DNA of 64,000 bases from Candidatus Gastranaerophilales bacterium (GTDB lineage: Bacteria; Cyanobacteriota; Vampirovibrionia; Gastranaerophilales; Gastranaerophilaceae): NCBI GenBank assembly GCA_947626225.1, contig CANQRH010000007.1, forward strand, positions 1-64,000, written 5' to 3'. This document shows, in pieces, positions 1 to 10,178 of the stretch. The notes under the pieces were generated by a model. The model was not told where the DNA came from. It worked only from the letters and a program-made list of their open reading frames with translations, and ran no database searches. The position numbers and the translations under genes are program-made. How positions within the stretch are numbered: the stretch's first letter is position 1; the number at the start of each line of letters is the position of its first letter.

Positions 1-52
1 GCGGATATAATAGGAGGATTACTTTCCGGCGGATTAAAGGAGGAGATATAAA

Positions 53-157
53 ATGCCTCAAATATCTGTAATAGGTGCGGTATATAATGCGGAAGAATAT
101 TTAGGACAATGTTTGAACAGCCTTATTAATCAAACATATCAAGCTATAGAAAGTTAA
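53..157 (+). pseudogene. Glycosyltransferase family 2, N-terminal fragment (MPQISVIGAVYNAEEYLGQCLNSLINQTYQAIES*)
   Basis: Typical GT2 N-terminus with RBS aaggagg, stops after 34 codons where sequence switches to an rmlD-like 3' part. Confidence 0.7.
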
Positions 158-758
158 TGCGCTTTTTCCGCATAAATTGGCTGAAGCATGTGAAATTACC
201 GGTACAAAGCTAATCCAAATTGCAACAGATTGTGTTTATGACGGCGTCAGCGGAAATTACACCGAAAACAGCGCTCATAATCCTTTGGATGTTTACGGAA
301 AAACAAAAAGTCTTGGCGAAATTCACTGCGACAATACTCTTAATTTAAGATGTTCCATAATAGGCAGGGAGAAAAAGAATTATTTGTCTTTATTGGAGTG
401 GTTTTTAAATCAGAATAAATCCGCTAAAGTAAACGGTTATAAAAATCATTTTTGGAACGGCGTAACCACGAGGGCATTTGCAAAAATTTGCCTTGGAATT
501 ATTAACAATAATGTTTGGTTCAGCGGATTTCAGCATATAGCCCCTAAAGACACAGTGACAAAAGCACAAATGCTTCACATTTTTAAGAAAGTATTTAACA
601 GGAGTGATATAGAGATAGAAGATATCAATGCCCCTGTTGCAATAAATCGAACTTTAAGCACAGTTCATAAAGATAAAAATGAAATGCTTTGGAAAAATGC
701 CGGATATACAGTTATTCCGACAGTAGAAGAAATGATACAAGAGATAGGAGAAAACTAA
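153..758 (+). pseudogene. dTDP-4-dehydrorhamnose reductase-like (RmlD/SDR) C-terminal part, 5' end missing
   Basis: VNALFPHKLAEACEITGTKLIQIATDCVYDG...YGKTKSLGE; SDR YxxxK motif; N-terminal Rossmann GxxGxxG absent. Confidence 0.7.
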
Positions 759-1936
759 TGCCAAAATGGAAAAACAAAGGACATGAATTTGATGAATTAG
801 GAAATTATTTCAAAGAACACAACGAAATTGTGATTTTAGGGCAAGATATAAGTGATTTATCAAGGATAGAGAGGAAATTGGAATTCCTTTCCAAAGAAGG
901 TGTAAAAGTAAGGTGTGAAAGGTTTAATTATTTAACCTATAAACTTTCTCAACTTTTTGGTAAAAGCTTATTTGGCAAGAATATTATTATATTGATTCCT
1001 GAAGAAGATCAAAGAATTATGAGAAGGATGTCTAGAATATCCACTTTTGATACAACTAAAAATCTTTTTAGTGAAAATAGATTTTTTGAAAAAATTCTAC
1101 CGATTTTTGCTGTATATGTTAAAGATCTTGTATACTTTAAAGATAATTCTTTTTTATGTACATCAGTTTGTAATTTAAATTGCGAATTTTGTTTAAATTT
1201 TACTCCATATGACAAAAATAAGAGACACTTTAGCTTAGAAGAATTAAAGAAAAATGTAGATATATTTTTTAATGCTGTTGATATGTGTGGATTGTTCCAT
1301 ATATCAGGAGGTAAACCTTTTTTATATCCCCATTTAAATGAACTTATTAACTATATTTTTGATAATTATAAAAATAAAATTTTTGAAATTGGACTTCCTA
1401 CAAATGGAACAATTATCCCATCTGATGAATTATTAAAAACAATTAAGAGATGTAATGTCAGAATGGAAATTGATGATTATACAAAAGCTATTCCGAAATT
1501 AAAAAATTCTTTTGAAAAATTAAAAGAAAAGTTTAAAGAATTTGACATAACTCCTGTAATTCATGTTACCGATCAATTTATTGAAATGTTCCCTCCGAGA
1601 ACAAAATATGGTGAACTTGGAGAAAATGCATTATGTTGTCATTATTCAGAATGTGGTGCTAGTTTTAGAGAATTAATTAACGGAAAATTGTCTAATTGTA
1701 ATTATTCAAGTTTTGCAACAAGAGCAGGATTAATTGAATATAATAGTGATGATTACTTTGATTTAAATAAATTTAAACCAGAAATGAAGACTGAATTAGT
1801 GGAATTCCGTTTAGGATACTGCGCAAAAGGTTATTCTGAATTTTGCAAATATTGTGAAGGTCTCCCCTCAATAAATAAATATAAAAGTGCAGGTGGTAAA
1901 CAAATTCAAGGTCAACTCGATTTAAAAAAAGATTAA
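758..1936 (+). CDS. Radical SAM protein in polysaccharide locus
   Basis: CNLNCEFC cluster motif; start ATG overlaps upstream stop. Confidence 0.7.
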   Translation: MPKWKNKGHEFDELGNYFKEHNEIVILGQDISDLSRIERKLEFLSKEGVKVRCERFNYLTYKLSQLFGKSLFGKNIIILIPEEDQRIMRRMSRISTFDTTKNLFSENRFFEKILPIFAVYVKDLVYFKDNSFLCTSVCNLNCEFCLNFTPYDKNKRHFSLEELKKNVDIFFNAVDMCGLFHISGGKPFLYPHLNELINYIFDNYKNKIFEIGLPTNGTIIPSDELLKTIKRCNVRMEIDDYTKAIPKLKNSFEKLKEKFKEFDITPVIHVTDQFIEMFPPRTKYGELGENALCCHYSECGASFRELINGKLSNCNYSSFATRAGLIEYNSDDYFDLNKFKPEMKTELVEFRLGYCAKGYSEFCKYCEGLPSINKYKSAGGKQIQGQLDLKKD

Positions 1937-1970
1937 ACTGCACTCTATGTAATAATAAGGAGTATTAGTT

Positions 1971-3075
1971 ATGAAAATATTTACAGAAAAAATTACTGAA
2001 AAATGTACAAAATATTACTTTATGGGAATACAATACAAGGTCAAATATAACCAAAATACTGTACAAGATTTTCCTTCTTCATATCTAAGACTTTTACCTC
2101 AGAACTTTTTAAATCTTGTACTTATTAATATAGTTGAACATTGCAATTTAAATTGTAAAAATTGTTGTCATTTTTCATCGCTTGCTCAAGAAGAATTTTT
2201 AGATATAAATATTTTTGAACAAGATTTAAAAAGACTTTTAGAATTAACAAAAAATAGATCTTATCTTATCAAAAACATTCAACTTTGTGGTGGAGAACCT
2301 CTTTTACATCCGGAACTTATTAAGTTTCTTGAAATATCAAGAAAATATTTTCCAACTTCGGATATAACTATAGTCACAAATGGTATTCTTTTAAATCAAC
2401 AGAGTGAGGAATTCTATAGAAGTTGTAGTAACTATAATATAAAAATTGCTCCGACTGTTTATCCTATTAAAGTAAACTGGGATGCAATTGAAGAAAAAGC
2501 GAAAAAGTATAATTTTTTAATTAATTATGGTTATGTTATAGGTGAAACAAGAGAAACACGTCCGGAAAATATAAAAACTTCTTGGCATTGGCCGATGGAT
2601 TTATTAGGAAATAAAGATCCTCTCATAAGTTTTTCTCATTGTAATGTAGGTAATAATTGTGTAACCCATGCATCATGGTAAAGTATACACATGTTCTTTG
2701 CCTACAGGTATAAAGCATTTTAATAAATACTTTAATAAAAATCTTGAAGTAACTAAAGCTGATTATATAGATATTTATGAAGCTAAAGATTTAAAAGAGA
2801 TACTGGAATTTGTTGCAAAACCCATACCATTTTGCCGATATTGCGATGTATATCACAGAACATATAACCATCCGTTTGCTCTTGCAGGTGAAAAAGATGG
2901 GGGGGGGCTAGAGGAATACAGATATTTCCTTAAAAAATATTGAATAAAGGATGAATTTAAAAAGTGGAAAACTTCTAGGGATTATTTTGCTTTTCAACAA
3001 TTTGTTAATGAAATAAAAGAAGTTAGCAATATTAATTTTAATAATAATTTATATGATAAATATTTTATTAAATAA
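1971..3075 (+). pseudogene. Second radical SAM protein, interrupted by frameshift (~2665-2670) and in-frame TGA (2941)
   Basis: CNLNCKNC and GGEPLLHPE motifs in 1971-2681; continuation MHHGKVYTCSLP... in another frame 2668-2943; same frame continues after TGA to 3075. Confidence 0.6.
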
Positions 3076-3299
3076 TATTTTTATATAAATAATTTTTGAT
3101 GAAAATATTATAAATTTACGATAATGATTTTCATGTTTATTATTATAAATACTTTTTATTAACTAGTCATATGTTGGAGTTTTACCACAACAATACAATA
3201 GCTCTTATTTTGTCGGGCAGGAATGTCTTGGAATGCCCCAATCAAAGATTTTAAAATTTTATATGATATATCTTTTTAAATTTTATTGCTTAAAAGTAT

Positions 3300-3599
3300 C
3301 TATTTTTTTGTTATAAATTCTACAATATTGGCAAAACATTTATTAATTTTTTCTGAATCATTTGAGTTAAATATATGTGACATGGATTGTTGATATTTTT
3401 TCCCGATTTTTTTCAAAACGTTTATTCTTAAATCCTTTTCACCGACTGTTATTTTATACAGATCTCCGGTTTTGGATTTTAAATTATATCTGGCAGCCGG
3501 AATAACAGAATTATTTAAAACAACATGCATTCTGCCGGCATCACTTCTGTCCATTCTTGCAAATCTGCGCATTGACGAATTCAATCTTAAAATCTTCAT
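3300..3599 (-). CDS. Hypothetical protein
   Basis: 99-aa ORF, plausible composition. Confidence 0.35.
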   Translation of the reverse strand: MKILRLNSSMRRFARMDRSDAGRMHVVLNNSVIPAARYNLKSKTGDLYKITVGEKDLRINVLKKIGKKYQQSMSHIFNSNDSEKINKCFANIVEFITKK

Positions 3600-4220
3600 G
3601 AATAAAACTCCTTTTTTTTTAGTTACAAAAAACGTGAATATATTTTTTTGTTATTTTTTTTCAAAAAATTAAAAAAACTTAATATCTTTTCATTTAAACT
3701 TTATTTGAAACTCTTATTACTTTATAAGGAATTTTATTTTTTATTAAATATTCTCCTCATTCAACCTGTTCCGGTGTTAAGGTTTCATTTTTGCGTTTGA
3801 CATCAACAAAATTTCTTAATCTCTGACACCATCTTCAATTATGATATCAAAAATTACACAGCAAATACTAAAATTGTAAGTCCAATTAATAAATTAAATC
3901 TTTTTGGGCTTTTTTGTTCATAATTGTCCTTACTTAAATTTTATATATTTTCTCTGAAAAATGTGAGCATAATGTGAGAATAAAGGAAAATCTGCCAAAT
4001 AAAAAAAATAATCCGTTTGCCTAAAAGGCTTACGGATACTGTCTTTTAAATGGCGTGGCGGGGGGGGGGCTGTCTTGTATTTGCTCCACGCTCACAGAGT
4101 TTCGTATATGTGGCTTCGCCACAACAAAGCTCAATCTGTTCGCTATCCGGACTCGTTTCACTCTGTCCGTCCGCAAATCCGCCGAACTCAAATAGAGTTC
4201 TCGCCATAGTTCATTCTCAT

Positions 4221-4260
4221 AATTAAAAAGCGGTAGGACTAAACCCACCGCTTTTTAATT
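4221..4260. terminator. Perfect 14-bp inverted repeat, 12-nt loop (aattaaaaagcggt...accgctttttaatt)
   Basis: Read directly; A/T tracts on both arms fit a bidirectional terminator. Confidence 0.7.
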
Positions 4261-4335
4261 CGGGAACGACGAGGCTCGAACTCGCGACCTCATGCGTGAC
4301 AGGCATGCGCTCTAACCAAACTGAGCTACGCTCCC
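4261..4335 (-). tRNA. tRNA-Asp(GTC)
   Basis: Reverse complement GGGAGCG...CTGTCAC...TTCGAGC...CGTTCCCG; canonical arms. Confidence 0.9.
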
Positions 4336-4420
4336 ATATGGCTGTATGTCAATTATATATGCTGAAAAAATTTTTGCAATATATTTTTTATAAATTTTTA
4401 TACCATATAACTAAAAATAT

Positions 4421-4448
4421 TAAAAAAGGCTCATTTTGAGCCTTTTTC
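4421..4448. terminator. Hairpin aaaaaggctcattttgagccttttt
   Basis: GC stem with T tract between GH57 gene and tRNA. Confidence 0.75.
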
Positions 4449-4466
4449 TTATTTTATAATTTAATC

Positions 4467-6185
4467 TTAATTATACAACGGCGCAAGTTTTGCGGACTGC
4501 TGCGGAATTACACCTTCTTCAATCGTTTGGTATACTCTGTAATCAATTACCGAGAAGCAGTTATCGATGCTTTCTATCTGCTGTAATTCCCAATCATTGA
4601 TGTTTCCGCTTTCAATCATGTCAGCAATTTTTTCAAATCTGTCAACATGCTCTCTGAATCTGTCGGTTGCATAATCCTTTGCCTGCCATGTTGTTATTAA
4701 GAATGGCCAATCAGAACTTTGCAATAACAAATTTTCCCTTGCAAGCTGGTTCAATGCCCTGTGTAAAAGTTTGTCTTCGGGAATTTCAGGGTATTTATCG
4801 GCAATTGCACTCATGCGTTTTTCGCAGGCATGAATAATAGGCCACATCCATTCGGTTAAATGGTTGTTCCAAACCCAAAAATGACCGCCCTGTCCCCAAG
4901 AACTTTCGGGAATTTGTATTGCTTCTTTCGGCGGATATTTGTGAATATATTCACCCGCCGTAAGTCTTTCAACTTCAGGTACATAATTGTTGAATTTTTT
5001 AATAACCTGTTTGATAAATTCAACGCCTTCAAACCACCAGTGACCGTACAATTCCGTATCAAACGAAACCATTACCAATCCTTCTTTTCCGGTTGCTTTT
5101 TTGTAATCGTTTAGCATATGGTAAATTAAAGTTGTGTAGTGATCCGAGTTTTCGTTAACCTTGTTCAGTGCAAGTACCGGATCGTAAAGCATTTTATCGC
5201 CTAAATCGGTTTTTGGTGAAGTTATTCTCCAATAATGCATACCGGATTTCGCATCTTTTCTGTGGAATTCTCTGTAACATCCGTCACCCGGATATCCGTC
5301 AGCAGCAGACCAAACCTGATATCCCGCTCTTTCGTTTCTGCCCATTACGGCTACCTGTGCATCCGGAAGCCAGTATGCCGAATATGTATCGTAACCTGTT
5401 GCGGGACGATCGGGAAGCGGAATGTATTCAATGTTGCCGTAAACGCCGATAACACGTCTGTTTCCTATTGAGTTTCCGCCTTCTATTACGTGAGATTCCG
5501 TAAAGAAGTATTCAATATCGTTGTTTTGTAATGTTACTTCAATAGCCGGACGCCAATGTTTCTGTCCGTCTTTTCCGACGTATTGATAACCCTGTCTGTA
5601 AGCACATTCAGGAAGCCAGCATCCCGAAGCTTTTTTGCCAAACAGTCTTTTTGTAGTATCGGAACCTACCTTAAATTGTGCGTTCAAATTTGCATCAGTG
5701 GCAAGAAGCGGTGAAAATCCGTGCGTAGCACCGGATGTGGTGATTTCAATACATCCCAAATCCTGATATTTCTTGAACTGAGCTATTAAATCGGTTCCGT
5801 ATTTATTTACAAACGAATCTTTTATATGTGTAAACCAGTCATAATAATATTTTGCGAGGTATTTCAGATGCTGAGAATGAGGGACTTTTTCGTCCGGATA
5901 CCTTTCCAAATCCTTTGAAACACTTTCAATTCTTGAATCAAGATATTTTATAAAGCCTTGTTTTAAGTGCTCATCGTTAAGCTGTTCCGCTAATATCGGC
6001 GTAATCCCGACGGTTAACTTAGCTTTAATTCCTTCATCATAAAGCTCGGAAATTGCATTGAGGAGCGGAACGTATGTTTCTGCCATACATTCATAAAGGT
6101 TTTCTTCCCCAAAAGGCCACATACCGGCTTTTCTGTAAAAGGGAAGGTGGCTGTGTAACATAAATACGAATTGTCCTACTGACAT
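4467..6185 (-). CDS. GH57 family 1,4-alpha-glucan branching enzyme-like protein
   Basis: N-terminus FVFMLHSHLPFYRKAG...; FDTELYGHWWFEG motif of GH57. Confidence 0.85.
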   Translation of the reverse strand: MSVGQFVFMLHSHLPFYRKAGMWPFGEENLYECMAETYVPLLNAISELYDEGIKAKLTVGITPILAEQLNDEHLKQGFIKYLDSRIESVSKDLERYPDEKVPHSQHLKYLAKYYYDWFTHIKDSFVNKYGTDLIAQFKKYQDLGCIEITTSGATHGFSPLLATDANLNAQFKVGSDTTKRLFGKKASGCWLPECAYRQGYQYVGKDGQKHWRPAIEVTLQNNDIEYFFTESHVIEGGNSIGNRRVIGVYGNIEYIPLPDRPATGYDTYSAYWLPDAQVAVMGRNERAGYQVWSAADGYPGDGCYREFHRKDAKSGMHYWRITSPKTDLGDKMLYDPVLALNKVNENSDHYTTLIYHMLNDYKKATGKEGLVMVSFDTELYGHWWFEGVEFIKQVIKKFNNYVPEVERLTAGEYIHKYPPKEAIQIPESSWGQGGHFWVWNNHLTEWMWPIIHACEKRMSAIADKYPEIPEDKLLHRALNQLARENLLLQSSDWPFLITTWQAKDYATDRFREHVDRFEKIADMIESGNINDWELQQIESIDNCFSVIDYRVYQTIEEGVIPQQSAKLAPLYN

Positions 6186-6422
6186 CTGTGCCTCCTTATT
6201 TTTATCGGAATTATTATATACTATAATTCCTTCTTATATATTATTTATACCACAAAAGGGTAAAAAAAATAATTCTCGAGAACTAATTCTTTTGTATAAT
6301 GTTACAAAAGTTAAAGATTGATTATTTTCGATAAAAAAATAATTGTAACGATTCCTCAATATTTTAGCAAAAAATTATTTTCTTTGTTTTAGAATAAATG
6401 TATAAAATAATTTGGTGAAAAA

Positions 6423-7214
6423 ATGAAAATTAATTCAATACAGCGTGATATTGCTCTAAAACAGGGTGGTTCCGGCTTCCATTCGGGGACGGGAAAGCTC
6501 AAGGAGAAGTATAGCACGAGTGCGGATTATAATAATGCAGGATATTACGGCAGTTTTACGGGAAAGAGTAAAGCTGCCGTTTCTGTTTTAGATAAAATAC
6601 TTTCGAGTTCGTGGTTCGGTACTTTTTCTAAATATGCATACGAACATAATATTTCAACGAGTGCATTAATTGCTCTGGTTCTTGCGGGCATGCTCAGACC
6701 GGCGACAATTATGGCTCTGCCCGGAGATAAAGATAAAGATGACAAAATATATGCGGCAGGGCATGCAATGGCATCGGGTATTATCGGGTTTATCGTTTCA
6801 ACGGCAATTACAAGTCCGTTTGACGAGTCAATCAAAAAAGTATTTGACGGTAAAAAATTTCAGCGCGGTCAATTAAAAGAAATGACTGCCGAAATAGAAA
6901 GACTGGAGAAATTAAAAGCTTCAAAGACTATTACCGATGAAGCCAAAAAGCAGTTGAAAAATTTAACAAGAAAAAGAGATGCTCTTAACACACTTGTAAA
7001 AAACATTCCCGACTGGATAATAGGTGTTCCCAGAGCTATCCTGACAATTGCTTTGATTCCGCCGATACTTAAATACGTTTTCGGCATGGAAAAGAAGAAG
7101 AAAGCATCTGCACAAAAAGTTGAATCTCCTGCTGAAAAAAACTCAGCAGAAACAATAAAAACAGATTTTATTGAAAAAGAAGTTTTCAAAAGTTTTAAAG
7201 GAGGTGTGCAGTAA
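6423..7214 (+). CDS. Hypothetical membrane protein
   Basis: Long ORF with hydrophobic segments. Confidence 0.6.
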   Translation: MKINSIQRDIALKQGGSGFHSGTGKLKEKYSTSADYNNAGYYGSFTGKSKAAVSVLDKILSSSWFGTFSKYAYEHNISTSALIALVLAGMLRPATIMALPGDKDKDDKIYAAGHAMASGIIGFIVSTAITSPFDESIKKVFDGKKFQRGQLKEMTAEIERLEKLKASKTITDEAKKQLKNLTRKRDALNTLVKNIPDWIIGVPRAILTIALIPPILKYVFGMEKKKKASAQKVESPAEKNSAETIKTDFIEKEVFKSFKGGVQ

Positions 7215-8026
7215 TGTATATAACTCCTTTAAACAATATCAGAAACGGCAGCAATTATCAGTTTGGTTCTAAAATACCGCCCGTTGCCGATGTAAAAATA
7301 ATAAAAGAAAGTGCAAAAAGTTCAACATTCTTTAAACCGTTTACGGATTCTTATAACAAATTTACGGATTTTATTGCGGAAAAATTCACTTCAAGATTTG
7401 TTGAATGGAAACCGTTAAATTATCTTGCGGATAAATTAAAGAACAGTTCAAACTTATTCCAGCACTGTTTGACCGTAGGCTCAGCGGTTACAAGCGGTCT
7501 TTATGTCCAAAGAACTTTGACAAACAAAGAGCTTGATCCGGACAGAAGAAATACCCTTGCGGTAAATCAGGGATTGACTTTTGCAGTATCCACAGCCGGT
7601 GCTTATTTGCTTGATAAATATGTAAAAGGCTGGTGGGATAATGTTACGGCAAGATTTGCCGGGCATTTGCTTAAAGACAACCGGTTTTACGGCAAATATT
7701 TAAAAGATAAAGAAGCTATTATTAAAGAAAATAAAGCTATATTAAAATCCTCTGCCAAAGGCTCAAAACCCGAGTTAAAATCATTGCCTAAGATAAACAA
7801 ATTGGTTGAAAAGCATTCATTCTATAAGGCATTAGATACGGAAGCCAAAAAGGTATTGATGTCTAAAGTTAAAGGTATGAGTCCGTTAAGAACTATGATA
7901 ATCTTCGGATTTGTATATCGTTATTTTGTTCCCGTAGCCGTTACAAAACCTGCAAACAAGCTTTGTGAGCTTTATCTGGAACACAAGAAGGCTAAAATCG
8001 CCCAAAACAATTCTGTTGAAAAATAA
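7214..8026 (+). CDS. Hypothetical membrane protein
   Basis: Adjacent ORF, overlapping stop/start. Confidence 0.6.
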   Translation: MYITPLNNIRNGSNYQFGSKIPPVADVKIIKESAKSSTFFKPFTDSYNKFTDFIAEKFTSRFVEWKPLNYLADKLKNSSNLFQHCLTVGSAVTSGLYVQRTLTNKELDPDRRNTLAVNQGLTFAVSTAGAYLLDKYVKGWWDNVTARFAGHLLKDNRFYGKYLKDKEAIIKENKAILKSSAKGSKPELKSLPKINKLVEKHSFYKALDTEAKKVLMSKVKGMSPLRTMIIFGFVYRYFVPVAVTKPANKLCELYLEHKKAKIAQNNSVEK

Positions 8027-8042
8027 TACTCTTTATAATACG

Positions 8043-8975
8043 ATGTTACCGTCGATGGATAAGGATTATTTAGATTCTATAGCTAGAGATTGCGGTTTAT
8101 CGGATGATGCTGATGTACCGTCCGTTATAAACAAAATTCAGGCACTGGATGAAAAATTTAAGGCGGATAGTTTAACGGAAATATACAAGTATTTTCTTAC
8201 AATAACCGAAAATACCGATGTCTTGAAATGTATAATCCAATGCAGTGACAGGATTAGAGATAAACGGATTTTGGACGGACTTTTGGATTTATTGCTGAAC
8301 AAAGAAAATAAATCCGATGCTTATATAAATGTCAGAGTTATGTGCGCAAAAGCCATAGCAAACTTGAAAGACACTTCTGCGGTTACTCCGCTTTTGTATT
8401 GCTTGAATAATAAGAGCGAGAATTACAAAATAAGGCTGGCATGTGCCGATGCTTTGGGAAAAATCGGTGATAAATATGCCGTAGCGCCTTTGATTGCGGT
8501 TGTGAAAGATGAAGATGAAAAATCCGTTTATTTAAGGGAATCAGCCGCTTCGGCGCTCGGGATGCTCGGCGATATGAGAGCTGTAGAACCGCTTGTTAAT
8601 ATTTTGGAAAGTCAAAAAGGTATTTGGAGTAAATTCACTTTTTTGAAAGAACGGGTTATTGAAGCATTAGGCAAACTCAGAATTGTCGATGATGAAAGAG
8701 TTTTTAACGCTTTAAAAAATTCTTTGGCTGATGAATCGGCACAGGTCAGGATAAATGCGATAGAAGCCATTATGGAAAGCGAAAATCCAAAAGCCGCAGA
8801 AACAATTAAAACCTGTATGCTTGAAGATGTAGATTGGGAAGTCAGAAAAAATGCACTGATAGCTTTATACAATCTTGAAGGAAGAAAGATACTGGACGAA
8901 GTTGCAAACGGAGTTTATCCGGATGAGTTGAAAATGGAAGCTGTATCTATGATTGAGGAGTACGAAGATGAGTAA
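8043..8975 (+). CDS. HEAT-repeat protein
   Basis: Repeated ...VRxxAAxALGxxGDxRAVEPLVxxL units; likely start 8043 or 8055, not 7965. Confidence 0.75.
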   Translation: MLPSMDKDYLDSIARDCGLSDDADVPSVINKIQALDEKFKADSLTEIYKYFLTITENTDVLKCIIQCSDRIRDKRILDGLLDLLLNKENKSDAYINVRVMCAKAIANLKDTSAVTPLLYCLNNKSENYKIRLACADALGKIGDKYAVAPLIAVVKDEDEKSVYLRESAASALGMLGDMRAVEPLVNILESQKGIWSKFTFLKERVIEALGKLRIVDDERVFNALKNSLADESAQVRINAIEAIMESENPKAAETIKTCMLEDVDWEVRKNALIALYNLEGRKILDEVANGVYPDELKMEAVSMIEEYEDE

Positions 8976-9627
8976 AGGAATAATACTGTTATCAGGCGGG
9001 CTTGATTCGCTTGTAAGTCTGGGCGTCGGAATTGAGGAATATAACATTAAACTTGCCCTTACATTTGATTACGGGCAGAAATCGGCCATGCAGGAGAAGA
9101 ATGCTTCCAAAGCAATATGTGATTATTATAAAATTCAACATAAGGTAATAAAACTTGATTGGCTGAAAGATATTACTCATACCTCTTTGGTAAGTGATGA
9201 TAAATTGCCCGAAGGCTTGAATAATCCTGAAATTTCAGCAAAAAGCGTATGGGTGCCGAACAGAAACGGCCTTTTCTTAAATATTGCAGGCTCTTTTGCC
9301 GACGGTGAAGGATATGATTATATTCTTATCGGCGCAAATAAAGAAGAAGGTATGACCTTTCCCGATAACACGGAAGATTTTATAAAAAGAGTTAATGCTG
9401 AATTTGAGTATTCAACACGTAAAAAGCCCGAAGTTATTGCACCCTTGATAAATTTTGACAAAAATGATATAGTTAAGCAGGCATTGAAATATGCCGTTCC
9501 GCTGGAACTCACAAGGAGCTGCTATGCAGGCGGTGAGAAACATTGCGGAAAGTGTGAATCTTGTTTGAGATTAAAAAACGCACTGTTAAAAAACGGTTGT
9601 GAAAATTATATAGAGGTACTTTTTTGA
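8968..9627 (+). CDS. queC: 7-cyano-7-deazaguanine synthase
   Basis: SGGLDS P-loop, CysX zinc site SCYAGGEKHCGKCESC. Confidence 0.9.
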   Translation: MSKGIILLSGGLDSLVSLGVGIEEYNIKLALTFDYGQKSAMQEKNASKAICDYYKIQHKVIKLDWLKDITHTSLVSDDKLPEGLNNPEISAKSVWVPNRNGLFLNIAGSFADGEGYDYILIGANKEEGMTFPDNTEDFIKRVNAEFEYSTRKKPEVIAPLINFDKNDIVKQALKYAVPLELTRSCYAGGEKHCGKCESCLRLKNALLKNGCENYIEVLF

Positions 9628-10178
9628 AGACATATTATGCGGATAAATCAATAAAATATATAGGAAGTCAGCTTTCGCCTCACTGGATTTATAAAAACTT
9701 TCAAATTCAGGGTGATGCTATTGCTGCATTTTGCGGGGAATGTGATGTAAAATTATCCGAAATGGTTGATATAGAAGATGTAATCAACAATGAACCGATT
9801 TACAGCAAATCAATGCTGAGTTTTATATCCGAACAGTTTAATATCGGGCTTGTAGAAGGAGTTCTCAGACAAAGACTTTTGATAACCGTAATAAAAGAAG
9901 TGCTTGAAAGCAGAGGTATTACTGTCGAAAGAAACGGTGATGATTTGCTTTATAACGGTAAAAAATTAAGTGTTTCCATTGCGGCTAAATCAACAAATTC
10001 CGTATTAATTCATACGGGATTGAACATAGAATCCGAAGGTGCGCCGGTTGATGCTTCCGGATTGAAAAGCGAGCTGGGCATTGCGGATATTAAAGAATTT
10101 GCACTTGAAGTTATGAAACGTTATTCTTTTGAAATTCATGATATAATTATGGCAACAACTAAAGTCAGAGGTGTGTAA
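9624..10178 (+). CDS. DUF366-like protein
   Basis: LSPHWIYKNFQIQGDAIAAFCGECDVKLSEMVDIEDV resembles DUF366 as recalled. Confidence 0.65.
   Translation: MKTYYADKSIKYIGSQLSPHWIYKNFQIQGDAIAAFCGECDVKLSEMVDIEDVINNEPIYSKSMLSFISEQFNIGLVEGVLRQRLLITVIKEVLESRGITVERNGDDLLYNGKKLSVSIAAKSTNSVLIHTGLNIESEGAPVDASGLKSELGIADIKEFALEVMKRYSFEIHDIIMATTKVRGV

Noticed and set aside
2941-2943. TGA recoding (alternative genetic code)
   Set aside because: tsf and other intact genes end at TGA, so TGA is a normal stop; decay or sequence error is simpler.
3170-3260. Degenerate REP-like copy (tttgtcgggcaggaatgtc)
   Set aside because: Only a short partial match to the 43.5-kb repeats and no palindrome.
4856-5471. Antisense ORFs opposite the GH57 gene
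   Set aside because: Low-quality composition, entirely overlapping a strongly supported conserved gene.
7965-8042. N-terminal extension of HEAT-repeat ORF
   Set aside because: Overlaps the preceding gene's 3' end; ATG at 8043 or 8055 fits better.
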